Positions 28,301 through 39,212 of a stretch of DNA of 64,000 nt are shown in pieces. The notes below the pieces were generated by a model. The model was given only the letters and a program-made list of their open reading frames with translations. It was not told the DNA's origin and made no database searches. Origin of the DNA: Mesocentrotus franciscanus. Taxonomy: Eukaryota > Echinodermata > Echinoidea > Camarodonta > Strongylocentrotidae. The translations under genes were made by a program, and so were the position numbers. Location of the stretch: contig CP137670.1 of assembly GCA_037976565.1 (NCBI GenBank), positions 13,478,600-13,542,599 of the forward strand, written 5' to 3'. Positions within the stretch are counted from its first letter, which is position 1. Each line of letters opens with the position of its first letter.

Positions 28301-31300
28301 TATATGATTACTATTTCATTTGTGATCTAGGCGTCGATCAAGGGGTCATCTGACCGAATTCCCTGTACTAGCATATTCAGGATTTCGCGCTATGCACATT
28401 GAGGTAACTATTCATGTGGATGTGGTTTGTCAAGATTGGTAGAGCGCACGCTTTCCGATAATGAGATCCCGAGTTCGAACCATGCCCACTGCCTTTTGTC
28501 CTTCAGCAAGACAATTTATCCACAATTATTGCTGCTCTCTACTCAGGTGTATATTTGGAGACCCGGTAGGAGGTTAAAGTCTTTAAGTGAACGATCTTCC
28601 CAATGCCCATGAGCCACTTGGAAGGAATGCTCCCAGGGAGTGGAGATGGTGCACACAATGTGCGCTTGTTTGCATTGTATCCTATGACCGGGGTAATAAT
28701 ATCATTGTAAAGCGCTTATAATTGATTATCAATCATATAGGCGCTATATAAATCGAAACAATATTATGATTCAACAATTTAATTTTGCACTTTGCATCTC
28801 CGAAACAAGAGGGCACTCGAATTAACCACTATTACACAGGGGTATGGGGACATTATTTGTATATGATTACTATTTCATTTGTGATCTAGGCGTCGATCAA
28901 GGGGTCATCTGACCGAATTCCCTGTACTAGCATATTCAGGATTTCGCGCTATGCACATTGAGGTAACTATTCATGTGGATGTGGTTTTCAAGATTGGTAG
29001 AGCGCACGCTTTCCGATAATGAGATCCCGAGTTCGAACCATGCCCACTGCCTTTTTGTCCTACAGCAAGACAATTTATCCACAATTATTGCTGCTCTCTA
29101 CTCAGGTGTATATTTGGAGACCCGGTAGGAGGTTAAAGTCTTTAAGTGAACGATCTTCCAATGCCCATGAGCCACTTGGAAGGAATGCTCCCAGGGAGTG
29201 GAGATGGTGCACACAATGTGCGCTTGTTTGCATTGTATCCTATGACCGGGGTAATAATATCATTGTAAAGCGCTTAGAATTGATTATCAATCATATAGGC
29301 GCTATATAAATCGAAACAATATTATGATTCAAAATTTAATTTTTGCACTTTGCATCTCCGAAACAAGAGGGCACTCGAATTAACCAGTATTACACAGGGG
29401 TATGGGGACATTATTTGTATATGATTACTATTTCATTTGTGATCTAGGCGTCGATCAAGGGGTCATCTGACCGAATTCCCTGTACTAGCATATTCAGGAT
29501 TTCGCGCTATGCACATTGAGGTAACTATTCATGTGGATGTGGTTTGTCAAGATTGGTAGAGCGCACGCTTTCCGATAATGAGATCCCGAGTTCGAACCAT
29601 GCCCACTGCCTTTTGTCCTACAGCAAGACAATTTATCCACAATTATTGCTGCTCTCTACTCAGGTGTACATTTGGAGACCCGGTAGGAGGTTAAAGTCTT
29701 TAAGTGAACGATCTTCCAATGCCCATGAGCCACTTGGAAGGAATGCTCCCAGGGAGTGGAGATGGTGCACACAATGTGCGCTGGTTTGCATTGTATCCTA
29801 TGACCGGGGTAATAATATCATTGTAAAGCGCTTAGAATTGATTATCAATCATATAGGCGCTATATAAATCGAAACAATATCATGATTCAAAACTTTAATT
29901 TTTGCACTTTGCATCTCCGAAACAAGAGGGCACTCGAATTAACCAGTATTACACAGGGGTATGGGGACATTATTTGTATATGATTACTATTTCATTTGTG
30001 ATCTAGGCGTCGATCAAGGGGGTCATCTGACCGAATTCCCTGTACTAGCATATTCAGGATTTCGCGCTATGCACATTGAGGTAACTATTCATGTGGATGT
30101 GGTTTGTCAAGATTGGTAGAGCGCACGCTTTCCGATAATGAGATCCCGAGTTCGAACCATGCCCACTGCCTTTTGTCCTACAGCAAGACAATTTATCCAC
30201 AATTATTGCTGCTCTCTACTCAGGTGTATATTTGGAGACCCGGTAGGAGGTTAAAGTCTTTAAGTGAACGATCTTCTCAATGCCCATGAGCCACTTGGAA
30301 GGAATGCTCCCAGGGAGTGGAGATGGTGCACACAATGTGCGCTGGTTTGCATTGTATCCTATGACCGGGGTAATAATATCATTGTAAAGCGCTTAGAATT
30401 GATTATCAATCATATAGGCGCTATATAAATCGAAACAATATTATGATTCAACAATTTAGTTTCTGCACTTTGCATCTCCGAAACAAGAGGGCACTCGAAT
30501 TAACCAGTATTACACAGGGGTATGGGGACATTATTTGTATATGATTACTATTTCATTTGTGATCTAGGCGTCGATCAAGGGGGTCATCTGACCGAATTCC
30601 CTGTACTAGCATATTCAGGATTTCGCGCTATGCACATTGAGGTAACTATTCATGTGGATGTGGTTTGTCAAAATTGGTAGAGCGCACGCTTTCCGATAAT
30701 GAGATCCCGAGTTCGAACCATGCCCACTGCCTTTTGTCCTTCAGCAAGACAATTTATCCACAATTATTGCTGCTCTCTACTCAGGTGTATATTTGGAGAC
30801 CCGGTAGGAGGTTAAAGTCTTTAAGTGAACGATCTTCCAATGCCCATGAGCCACTTGGAAGGAATGCTCCCCAGGGAGTGGAGATGGTGCACACAATGTG
30901 CGCTGGTTTGCATTGTATCCTATGAGCGGGGTAATAATATCATTGTAAAGCGCTTAGAATTGATTATCAATCATATAGGCGCTATATAAATCGAAACAAT
31001 ATTATGATTCAAAACTTAATTTTTGCACTTTGCATCTCCGAAACAAGAGGGCACTCGAATTAACCAGTATTACACGGGGTATGGGGACATTATTTGTATA
31101 TGATTACTATTTCATTTGTGATCTAGGCATCGATCAAGGGGGTCATCTGACCGAATTCCCTGTACTAGCATATTCAGGATTTCGCGCTATGCACATTGAG
31201 GTAACTATCCATGTGGATGTGGTTTGTCATGATTGGTAGAGCGCACGCTTTCCGATAATGAGATCCCGAGTTCGAACCATGTCCACTGCCTGCCTTTTGT

Positions 31301-31540
31301 CCTTCAGCAAGACAATTTATCCACAATTATTGCTGCTCTCTACTCAGGTGTATATTTGGAGACCCGGTAGGAGGTTAAAGTCTATAAGTGAACGATCTTC
31401 CCAATGCCCATGAGCCACTTGGAAGGAATGCTCTTCAGGAAGTGGAGATGGTGCACACAATGTGCGCTGGTTTGCATTGTATCCTATGAGCGGGGTTATT
31501 AATAACATGGTAAAGCCCTTGAGTTGAGTTTGAGTTTGGA

Positions 31541-31781
31541 GTTCATTATCCAAAACAAAAAGTACATCAATATAACAATCAAATGTAAATGGTTAACATT
31601 GAAAGGATAAATGGGACCAGAAGATAACATTTAATGCTTATCAAGGCTGGTACCACTAACACACACAAGTATCACAGCAATGAATGGGAATGTCATGGAT
31701 AAATATGAATAACTATTGAATACAAGCTATTCTACATCTAGGGTAAATATATTCTGTGATTAAATACAAAGCTTTGGTATT
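31541..31781. other. Array flank, no recognisable feature
   Basis: The satellite homology fades at the phrase GTAAAGCCCTTGAGTTGAG. About 240 bp of A/T-rich sequence with no repeat or coding signal follows. Confidence 0.5.
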
Positions 31782-31859
31782 TTAAACTAAGTAAAAGATA
31801 AAGTATGATAAAACATAATATATACAAAAAGGCAAGAACCTTGGTTCAAAGTTAAAAAC

Positions 31860-32108
31860 TATTCTATTAACATTTGTGATATTAGCTCTACGAGAACAAG
31901 ACACTGATGCTTTCTCCCGTACAGATAGGAGTAGATCATCCATATAGCGTGTGCCTCTGAATGACATTGAAAATTTACCCTGCGTTGTCCTTACTTTAGG
32001 CACACTCAACTTCTTTCTTTCTCTTTGTCTAGTCTCATAGTTGTGCTCTATGAAACAGCAATACTGAATTAGAGACTGCGGCAATTTATCATTCAATAAT
32101 TGATACAT
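31860..32108 (-). pseudogene. Non-LTR retrotransposon C-terminal remnant
   Basis: On the minus strand an open stretch encodes HNYETRQRERKKLSVP followed by KVRTTQGKFSMSFRGTRYMD. The pattern Y-x-TR, then L-x-VP-x-VRT-x-x-GK, then S-x-x-FRG is typical of the region just after the reverse-transcriptase domain in jockey/CR1/L2-type elements. Only the 3' end of the reading frame is present, the usual WN after the RG motif is lost, and no RT core lies upstream on this strand. It is an old truncated copy. The family assignment is by motif only. Confidence 0.5.
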
Positions 32109-32403
32109 AAATACATAAATATATAGTTAATGGAGTTGATACACATTCAATAACTTTAGCTCCCGGAATATCGGTTGTGAATGAGTCCTAATTGGACTAA
32201 ACGTTATAAGTCTTAGTGACATCTTTTCGCTTAAGAATAAACACTTCATGTTCATTTCATAATTACTTCCCCTAATTTCGATTCCGTAGGTCATATCAGT
32301 GGGGCGTATAGCCACTATATTCATTAAACTAGAAACCAACAAAGAGCAATACTTCAAATTTGTACATATATGTTTTAATATCATGCTTTATACGCTTACG
32401 CAC

Positions 32404-32475
32404 AGGTTTTCATTATCGGAAAGCGTGCGCTCTGCCATTCTTGACAAACCACATCCAAATGAATAGTTACCTCAT
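32404..32475 (-). repeat. Short inverted satellite fragment (head and spacer edge)
   Basis: The minus strand carries the satellite edge ATTTGGATGTGGTTTGTCAA and the SINE head up to GATAATG, then AAAACCTGTG. The breakpoint is the same as in the larger inverted copy at 32684, so both descend from one event or one source element. Confidence 0.75.
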
Positions 32476-32683
32476 GTGGGGAAATAAGAGCTCGAAATGT
32501 TCCTAATAAGCCTTGCTGGGAAGGTCGCCACGTAGATTCTATATTTCGGCATTAATCTGAAGTAATAAGGGATATGCTTAATAAGTTGACAGTGGGGCGT
32601 AGCCACCATACATTCTTTAAACTAGAAACCCCCAAAGAGCAATACTTCAAATTTGTATTTTCATGATTTATACGCTTACGTAC

Positions 32684-32945
32684 AGGTTTTCATTATCGGA
32701 AAGCGTGCGCTCTGCCAATCTTGACAAACCACATCCACATGAATAGTTACCACAATGTGAATAGCGCGAAATCCTCAATAATATTAAGGATTTCGCGCTA
32801 TGCCCATTGTAATTTATGCTAGTATATATTGTGCTAGTACAGGAATTCGGTCAGATGACCCTCTTGATCGACGCCTAGATCACAAATTAAATAGTAATCA
32901 TATACAAATATTGTCCCCATACCCCTGTGTAATACTGGTTTATTA
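32684..32945 (-). repeat. Inverted partial satellite monomer (spacer plus SINE head)
   Basis: On the minus strand this matches the satellite spacer from GTATGGGGACA through GGCGTCGATC and GACCGAATTCC into the SINE head, and stops inside the head at GATAATG, before the B-box. The arrayed monomers continue there with AGATCCC; this copy continues with AAAACCTGT. Single-base differences throughout show it is older than the homogenised array. A foldback at 32761-32801 interrupts it. Confidence 0.85.
32761..32801. repeat. Perfect 15-bp inverted repeat, 11-nt loop
   Basis: ATAGCGCGAAATCCT at 32761-32775 pairs with AGGATTTCGCGCTAT at 32787-32801. Both arms are satellite spacer sequence, so this marks a head-to-head junction between two spacer pieces. 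Confidence 0.9.
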
Positions 32946-33137
32946 CAGCGACTGACTGACATCGGCTGACGCCCGCGCCGATGTCAGATGTCAGTCTCCA
33001 TAAACGCGATTAGCCACCATACGTCCTTTCAGCTAGAAACCCCAATATTTCATATTTTCAGACATATTAATACATAGTTTTAATTTAATGCTTTATACGT
33101 ATACACATGATAATGTTGATATATGATAATGTTGAAT

Positions 33138-33350
33138 ATAAATAACAAGTTCCAATTGGTTTCACGAGGTAACGTCTTCAGCTAGGCTAGCCTAGCTTGA
33201 AAATTTGGGTCTTTGGGGGCGTCTGGCGGCTACACCCCACCACTTAAAAAGTCTGGCAACGGTCATTCGTTTGCCCTTTAGATATAAATAAAAAGTTCCA
33301 ATTGGTTTCACAAAGTTACCTTTTCAGCTAGCCTAGCTGGGAAAAGTCGG
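33138..33350. repeat. Two-copy ~150-bp tandem repeat
   Basis: AGTTCCAATTGGTTTCAC followed by GGTAAC or AGTTAC, a TTCAGCTAG motif and GCCTAGCT occurs at about 33144-33197 and again at about 33292-33338. It has no coding content. Confidence 0.7.
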
Positions 33351-33382
33351 GTCAACATCATCTTTCTCCTCCTCATTTCATC

Positions 33383-33600
33383 ATGGTCACCATATTCATC
33401 ATCCGATCACAATCATTATCATTACATCACGGTCACCATCTTCATCATCATCACCACCATCATCATATTCATCCTCATCATCAGCATCATCATAATCATC
33501 ACCATCATCACCACCACCATCATCTTTTTCATCCTCCTCATCATCACCATTGCATCACGGTCACCATCATCATCACCACCATAATCATCCTTCATAATTG
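33383..33600 (+). repeat. CAT/CAC/ATC microsatellite
   Basis: Imperfect trinucleotide tract (CATCAT, CACCAT). One frame reads as long histidine runs. The bias is fully explained by the simple repeat, and no splice-supported exon or homologous domain surrounds it. Confidence 0.85.
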
Positions 33601-34062
33601 ATCATGCTGACATGTCAGTAATAATAAACCAAAGTAGAGAACACGAATGTGCAGAATATAATATAAAAAGGTTTATGTTTTGTATGTTTATATGAACTAA
33701 AGTTTGATTTCTATACACATCATCATGTTCATATCTGGTTATGTATGTACAGTATGTACGTACTAATAAGCATATTATATTAATTCCATCCATGATAAAA
33801 GAGTTCTGGTGCTGGCGGAGGCATAACAACTGTGAACAAGAACGTTGTATGTTTAAATAGATCATTGCAAAATTCTGGACATTAAACATAACAATTACTG
33901 AATATGTAAAGTTTGTCTTGCCCCATGTTGTATGAGTATGTACTTTGTTGGTATTATATTGACAAATTTATATTGAAAACACTGTAATATGGTTTACTTT
34001 TTACAATTACCCGGTAAAGAATAAACTATGTGTTTGTATTACATTTTATTCTGACATATTGA
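33601..34062. other. A/T-rich intergenic DNA, nothing recognised
   Basis: No repeat, exon or motif could be supported here. Confidence 0.4.
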
Positions 34063-34063
34063 A

Positions 34064-34092
34064 CATATATATATATATATATATATATATAC
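34064..34092. repeat. (TA)n microsatellite
   Basis: Uninterrupted alternating TA tract of about 28 bp. Confidence 0.9.
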
Positions 34093-36760
34093 AAACATTT
34101 TCAAGGAGTGATCAATTCAATAAACATGCAGTACCAGGGCTGCCAACTTTGAGCCAGAGGTGAGAGTTAGTCAGTGAGACATTGCGAGGAGCTAAGCTAA
34201 GTAGGAGCTTTTGCAATTTTGGACTTGAAATTGCGCAATCTGGTGCATATCTAGATAGGAAATTCAGGCTTGAGATTGTCTATATCTGGGTAAGCGTGTT
34301 TTTCATTTGATCGACCAGAAATTTGTAATATATTTTTCACGAAGAAAACAAATAATTGACATATGCACCCTGATTAACACACACACACGCAAATATTATT
34401 GTATTTAGTGTCATATGCAGTTCTAACATAAACCATATATGCATCATTATGTATGATCCAACAACATACAGCCCAGAATGAGTCCCAAGGGAGCGAAGCA
34501 ACATAGGGCTGGGGCAGAGCCAGAGGGGGAGGGTTTGGGAGGGGGTTATCTCCCTCCCACGGTAAGGAAGATTTTGCATATACTTGAAATGGTGCAATTT
34601 GGTGCACGTCATGCCATACATGTGAAGGAAATTAAGAATCTGAGGTAACAAGGCATGATTCTTAAAAGAATAAAATGTCTATGCTCTCATCAGATGCTTA
34701 CAGTTCAAACATGATATTTACACAAACATGACACAAATATGCCCCATATAAGTGGCGATATACAGTACGTAAGCCCCTTGACTTAATTGCAGAGGTGGGC
34801 CTGGCCTGACATAATCCCAACGCTGCTAAAATCACGCCCGTAGTGCAGTGGCCAGCGGCTTTCAGACAAGACATAATATTGCAAAGCTCAGCAAGAAGAC
34901 CACGTTCAAGCAGGCGAGTTGGAAAAGAAGCCAACATGGGAAAAGATAGCAGGCTGGCTATCTTTCCAAGCCGATATGATGTAACAGGTTCAGATGTCGT
35001 GGATGAGAGTCAGCGCCCTAATCTGCATGTTAATTGTATAATTTATGTACTTCTTTCATTATTCGCATAACAGCATGAACTGACATGCACACCTGCTACT
35101 TACTGCAGTGTCAAACGTGAAACATGAACTGCACACAGATTGTGATTGAACAACGGTGCAAGCAAATACTAAACAAAATAACTAGGATTCATAAAACTTA
35201 CTACTACATGTAGTATGTAATTTTCATTGTCAATTTTCGAGAACTTGTTCGTGTCAAACCTGAAAGAAATGTCGTCCATACAATATCTTCACGTCAAAAA
35301 CTCCAACATTGTAGTAATATTATGCTAAATCAAATTAAACACATTTAGTGGCTGCTGTGTAGGTTGAGGAAGGGATGATTTCTACACACATGTTTTTCAT
35401 TTGTAGAATCCAAATAACAGGTGTTCGACCTGACATTTTATTTAGATATTGAATTCATCCCCATCCATCTACTAGAAACTATTCAGACGATGTAAATGGT
35501 GGACATTCCCTTGAGAGGGTAGTACAATTTTGGTAGAGCTAAGCTTTAGTTACCAAAAACAACAACACTACAAACTAATAGTTATTAGTTCACCATGCTC
35601 GAAAGTTATACAAAATTACGAAGACTAAGGGAAAAAAGCCTGTTATCAATAAAGAGAGCCATAGAAACACAAAGGGCGCTCTCAAAAAAGCATTGGTTTA
35701 AACCATTTTTCATACAAAATCATGCTTGTGATGTTTTGTTGAAATAATGATTATATAAAGAAATCATCAACAACTATTTAAAAACTTCTTTTGAAAATGT
35801 TTGAAAAGTGTAACCCTAACCCAATTTTTAGAAAAATCACCTCATAAATGTGGGGCCCAAATTTATTCTGACTGGATATATTTATTGATATTTCGGCCGT
35901 TTCTAAATTTCAAATTTTACACTTGGTTTTCATTATCTCACAAACAAAATATTTAGTGTAGCGCCCTCTTTACCAAAACTGAACTACCCCTTTAAGCGAT
36001 TTAATAAAGCGATTTCAATTTTTTTTTAAAGTGACAATGCTTTCCATTTACTGAAACTTATGGAAAATTATTGATGAAAAATCATGAAACTATTATGGAA
36101 AACATACATTTCAATAACATTCAATATGGCCTTGATTATGTTGGTGATGGCTGTCTGTTAGGATAATTCACACCCCTGCTGTATGTACATGAATTATGTG
36201 GTGCTAGTGGCGACCAATCAAACGAAAGTCCACTCTGCTGCTTTCCGCTTGAGGGAAACATCATTATTGGTCGCACCATAGCAGGTTCTTTCAGGTTCTT
36301 TCATGGTTTCGAATCCATTTGAGCCATGTACATGCATACCCACTTCATTATTGATGTACTTTCTCTGACGCAATGTGGTGATAAACTGTGTGGTTGACAC
36401 TTCATCCATCAATACCTATATGTATATAGGGCAAAATAAAGAAAATGGGCATATCAGTGGCAATTATCAATGCATAAAGATAATAAAATGGTTGGGACTA
36501 ATCTTCCAATTTGTCTTTTAGACGATAAGGAATGACCCTGATAAGCACTCTATCAACAACAAAAACATATGCAAACTGGGAAAGGTAAGGTCGATATCAA
36601 TTCAATCCTAAGAATTATAAGGGGTTGAGGAGCAAGAGATCATCTTCAGTCGAAAATTATGCCCCTGCTATCAAGCCAAAATTAACATGCACTGAATTAA
36701 TATGTAAACTCAACTTTGATGGTAATTCATCAACCAGATCCCGAGAAATCACAATTAGAA
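34093..36760. other. Repeat-relic DNA without a supported gene
   Basis: Two related phrases, TTTTGCAATTTTGGACTTG then GCAATCTGGTGCATAT (about 34210-34250), and TTTTGCATATACTTGAAATG then GCAATTTGGTGCACG (about 34571-34609), suggest dispersed repeat relics. A purine/G-rich stretch lies at 34490-34560. Several open frames of 60-104 residues occur on both strands, but none shows a domain, a cysteine pattern or splice sites that would support an exon. Confidence 0.4.
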
Positions 36761-36769
36761 GCTATTTTA

Positions 36770-37200
36770 GAATGAGTCCCATGACCTTTGACCTCATGAC
36801 CCCAAGATTGTACCACTACATTGGCTCCATAAAATTCAGGTACCAAGTATGATTAAAATCTGACATTAATTTCTTGAGTTTTTACAATTAAAGGCCATTT
36901 CACATCTATAAATTCTGTGACCTTGAACTTTTACCTCATGACCCTAAAATGGTACGGCTACATAAGTCCCCTAATAAAGATAATTCAGGTACCAAGTTTG
37001 ATTGAAATCTGATATTCAGTTCTTGAGATTTTGCCATTACAAACCGTGTTAGCATACATGTATATGATATAGTCATATGACCATGACCTTTGAACTCCTG
37101 TGTCCAAATTCTGACCAAATATTTTCCCCTCAAGATACATACAGGTGCAAAACTTGATGGTATTTTGTCTATTAAAATAATGTGATCACAGTAATACAAT
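36770..37200. repeat. Tandem repeat rich in TGACCT half-sites
   Basis: A roughly 130-bp unit recurs: GACCTTTGACCTCATGACC, an A/T-rich block with a CAGGTACCAAGT core, then TTCTTGAG(T/A)TTTT. Copies start at about 36781, 36920 and 37079, each more diverged. At 36782-36794 the sequence is TGACCT-T-TGACCT, a perfect direct repeat with one spacer base (DR1), with a further TGACCC two bases later. Such motifs bind RXR/HNF4-type nuclear receptors; function here is not shown. Confidence 0.65.
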
Positions 37201-37779
37201 ATGTTTGTAAATATATATAAGCCCTGTGATATTTTATCTTAAGGTCTCCAAAATCCAAAAGATACACATATTACTGGTAATGTGTCAACTGGTTGTTATG
37301 ATATTGTACAGTTTACAAGCTATCTTAGCAGTTATCATAAAGCCTTGTCACCTTTTATCCCATGACCTGAATATCAATCATATCATTGTCACCCACAATG
37401 TGGGAACATATATGTTACAAATTGATCCATCAACAGGTGCTCTAAGATATCACAAGACTCTTCATGGGACAAAATCTCTCAATGGTCCCGACACATGTGA
37501 TGAGATATATCTGGCAAAATCTTACCCGGCATTTAGGGATGTTTCACAGCCTTTCACATTGACATGCATCCTGATGCTAAGAAGTAAGTGCTGATCTAAG
37601 TATGTGGTTGTTCAAACAGCCTCTCGATCAAATGCTGCACAGGTATGGTACTGTAGTAAATAAATACATGTAAGAAGACATTAATACAAAAATAACAAAA
37701 CATACACAAAATGGCATTCTGCATTCATTGCTATCATAAATATATATAATATAATATTTCCTCTAAGCTATCAAGAAGT

Positions 37780-38605
37780 ATAGGTATGTTGTATAAATTG
37801 AAATACCTTTTTACATCTCAAGATATTGCTCTATATTTATAACATGATTATATTAACACATTTAAATTATTGTAATGAAATATGGGGAAATACATACAAA
37901 GCTCATTAAAAATTATTCTTGCTCCAGAAACGTGCCATACGTATAATAACAAACAGTAAATTTGATACCCACTCACTTCCCCTTTTTGTAAAGTTAAAAA
38001 GTCTTCCATTGTTTGATCTTGTAAAACTGAATATATTAATTTTTATGTTTAAATTTCATAGGGTATCCTCCTGAAGTATTTGATAATATGTTTAAGACTA
38101 ATAATTTTGTTCATACGTATCCCACTCGTAGCTGTTATAACCTCCTCAAACCTATCGTAAATTTTACAACCAGAGCCCATTCTATTCGTTTTACTAGCGT
38201 TCATGAATGGTATTCCATTGGCAACGATACTAAATCAAGCTCCACTCTTTCTCGATTTCAAGCTCTATACAAACGCTATGCATTTAATAATATGTCATCC
38301 ATGGCTGACTAGATCTCCTTCGACCTTTTCTCTCTCTCACCTTTTCTATCCTGTGTGAATGTGTGTATGAGTGCGATGTGTCTAGTAAATCACTGCTAGA
38401 GGTCTATATACATTACATAAACTTGTAACTTTTTTTTTTTTAAATTTCAATGTCATTTAATTGTAATTTGTAATTGTATAATTTACTGTAATGGGTCCTC
38501 ACATACAAGCACATGTTGCTTCTCCGAGGTCCCGGCTATTATTCATAAAGTGTAAACTTTGTACTGTTTTATCTTGCCAAATAAACTGAACATTGAACCT
38601 TGATA
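37780..38605 (+). pseudogene. Non-LTR retrotransposon 3' remnant
   Basis: Frames on the plus strand read HLNYCNEIWGNTY at about 37865, then LQKRAIRI and SLPLFVKLKSLPLFDLVKL, and an open stretch from 38088 with YPTRSCYNLL. This succession (H-x-NYC-x-x-IWGN, Q-KRA-R-I, LP-x-x-x-K-x-LKSL, then Y-x-TR) is the thumb and C-terminal region of jockey/CR1/L2-type reverse transcriptases. Frameshifts separate the pieces and the catalytic RT motifs are missing, so the element is 5' truncated and dead. The likely 3' end lies near AAATAAACTGAACATTGAA at about 38580-38598. Confidence 0.7.
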
Positions 38606-38816
38606 AATGAGCACTGGTGTATATCTGAGCATATGCCTTTAGATGCATTATGAGTTCTATTACATCACAGAAAGATACATGTATATCATGATGTTAATTT
38701 GACACATATTACACATTACTTTAGTCTTCTAGAAAACTTAGGGTAAATGAAATAGAAAGACAACATTGTAATGGCCAATGAACATTACTATTCATGTCTA
38801 TGAGAAGCAATATAGT
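38606..38816. other. No recognisable feature
   Basis: A/T-rich spacer between the retrotransposon remnant and the direct repeat. No repeat or coding signal was seen. Confidence 0.4.
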
Positions 38817-39212
38817 AACATTAACATAAGTACTCATTGTGGACTAAAGACAGATTATAGGTGCACCTGTAACTTGTCTAACTCCGCAAAATAATTTTAG
38901 CATCCACATTTCTCTACTGCCATGTTGTTTGGCTTATGGTAAGAGAAGAATAAAATAGGGTTAGATTTTTCAAAAGCCCTTTAAGTATGACGATATCTAT
39001 CATCAATAATCATTCATCTAAAGAGTGTTAATGAACGGTCATAAACCACACATGTCATACAGTAATTCGTTGTAAAATCTGACACAAGTTCTCCCTTTTT
39101 TTTTAACCAGAAAACATTAACATAAGTACTCATTGTGGACTAAAGACAGATTATAGGTGCACCTGTAACTTGTCTAACTCCGCAAAATAATTTTAGCATC
39201 CACATTTCTCTA
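38817..39212 (+). repeat. 100-bp direct repeat, copies 296 bp apart
   Basis: The segment from AACATTAACATAAG to CATTTCTCTA is present at 38817-38916 and 39113-39212 with no difference visible. Copy 1 is followed directly by CTGCCATGT. Copy 2 has GGCCTAGATCTA inserted before the same CTGCCATGT. Confidence 0.9.

Larger units (their letters stand above)
1..31540 (+). repeat. SINE-derived satellite array, ~560-bp monomer, ~56 copies
   Basis: Head-to-tail tandem array. The anchor CAGGTGTATATTTGG recurs at 1, 558, 1118, 1680, 2241, 2801, 3360, 3919 and so on to 31345, so the spacing is 557-562 bp and about 56 monomers are present. The left window edge cuts the array. Each monomer contains a tRNA-like head with a B-box, a SINE body and a GCGCTATATAAAT 3' domain (about 350 bp together), then about 210 bp of spacer containing GGCGTCGATCAAGG and GGATTTCGCGCTATGC. 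Two main subtypes are interspersed: TTCTCAATG/CCCAGG/TACCCTATG/CAACAATTTAA and TTCCCAATG/CCCCAGG/TATCCTATG/CAAAATTTCAT. No strict higher-order period was found by eye. The spacing and repetition are seen directly; the SINE origin is inferred from the head and tail motifs and from a solo relative in the right half of the window. Confidence 0.97.
32280..33110 (-). repeat. Diverged tandem repeats carrying inverted satellite fragments
   Basis: A segment starting GTGGGGCGTA, with ACTAGAAACC, AAAGAGCAATACTTC and TATACGCTTACG, occurs at about 32298-32440 and 32591-32720, with a third weaker relative at about 33007-33100. The first two run into the reverse complement of the satellite head: TTTTCATTATCGGAAAGCG then TTGACAAACCACATCC. 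The second continues through the reverse complement of the satellite spacer as far as about 32945. Confidence 0.75.

Noticed and set aside
8837..30925. Recurrent 61-, 96- and 107-residue open frames in the satellite
   Set aside because: They arise whenever a T4/T5 or a CCC/CC length change opens a frame across the SINE. They lack codon constraint, and monomers with a broken frame are equally common.
1..31540. CRISPR-like array
   Set aside because: The repeats are 560 bp and contiguous with no unique spacers, in a eukaryotic sequence.
33383..33601. Histidine-rich protein
   Set aside because: Fully explained by a CAT/CAC microsatellite; no flanking domain or splice signal.
34337..35070. Several 70-104-residue open frames
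   Set aside because: They overlap on both strands, with low-complexity or repeat-relic content and no homology pattern that I recognise.
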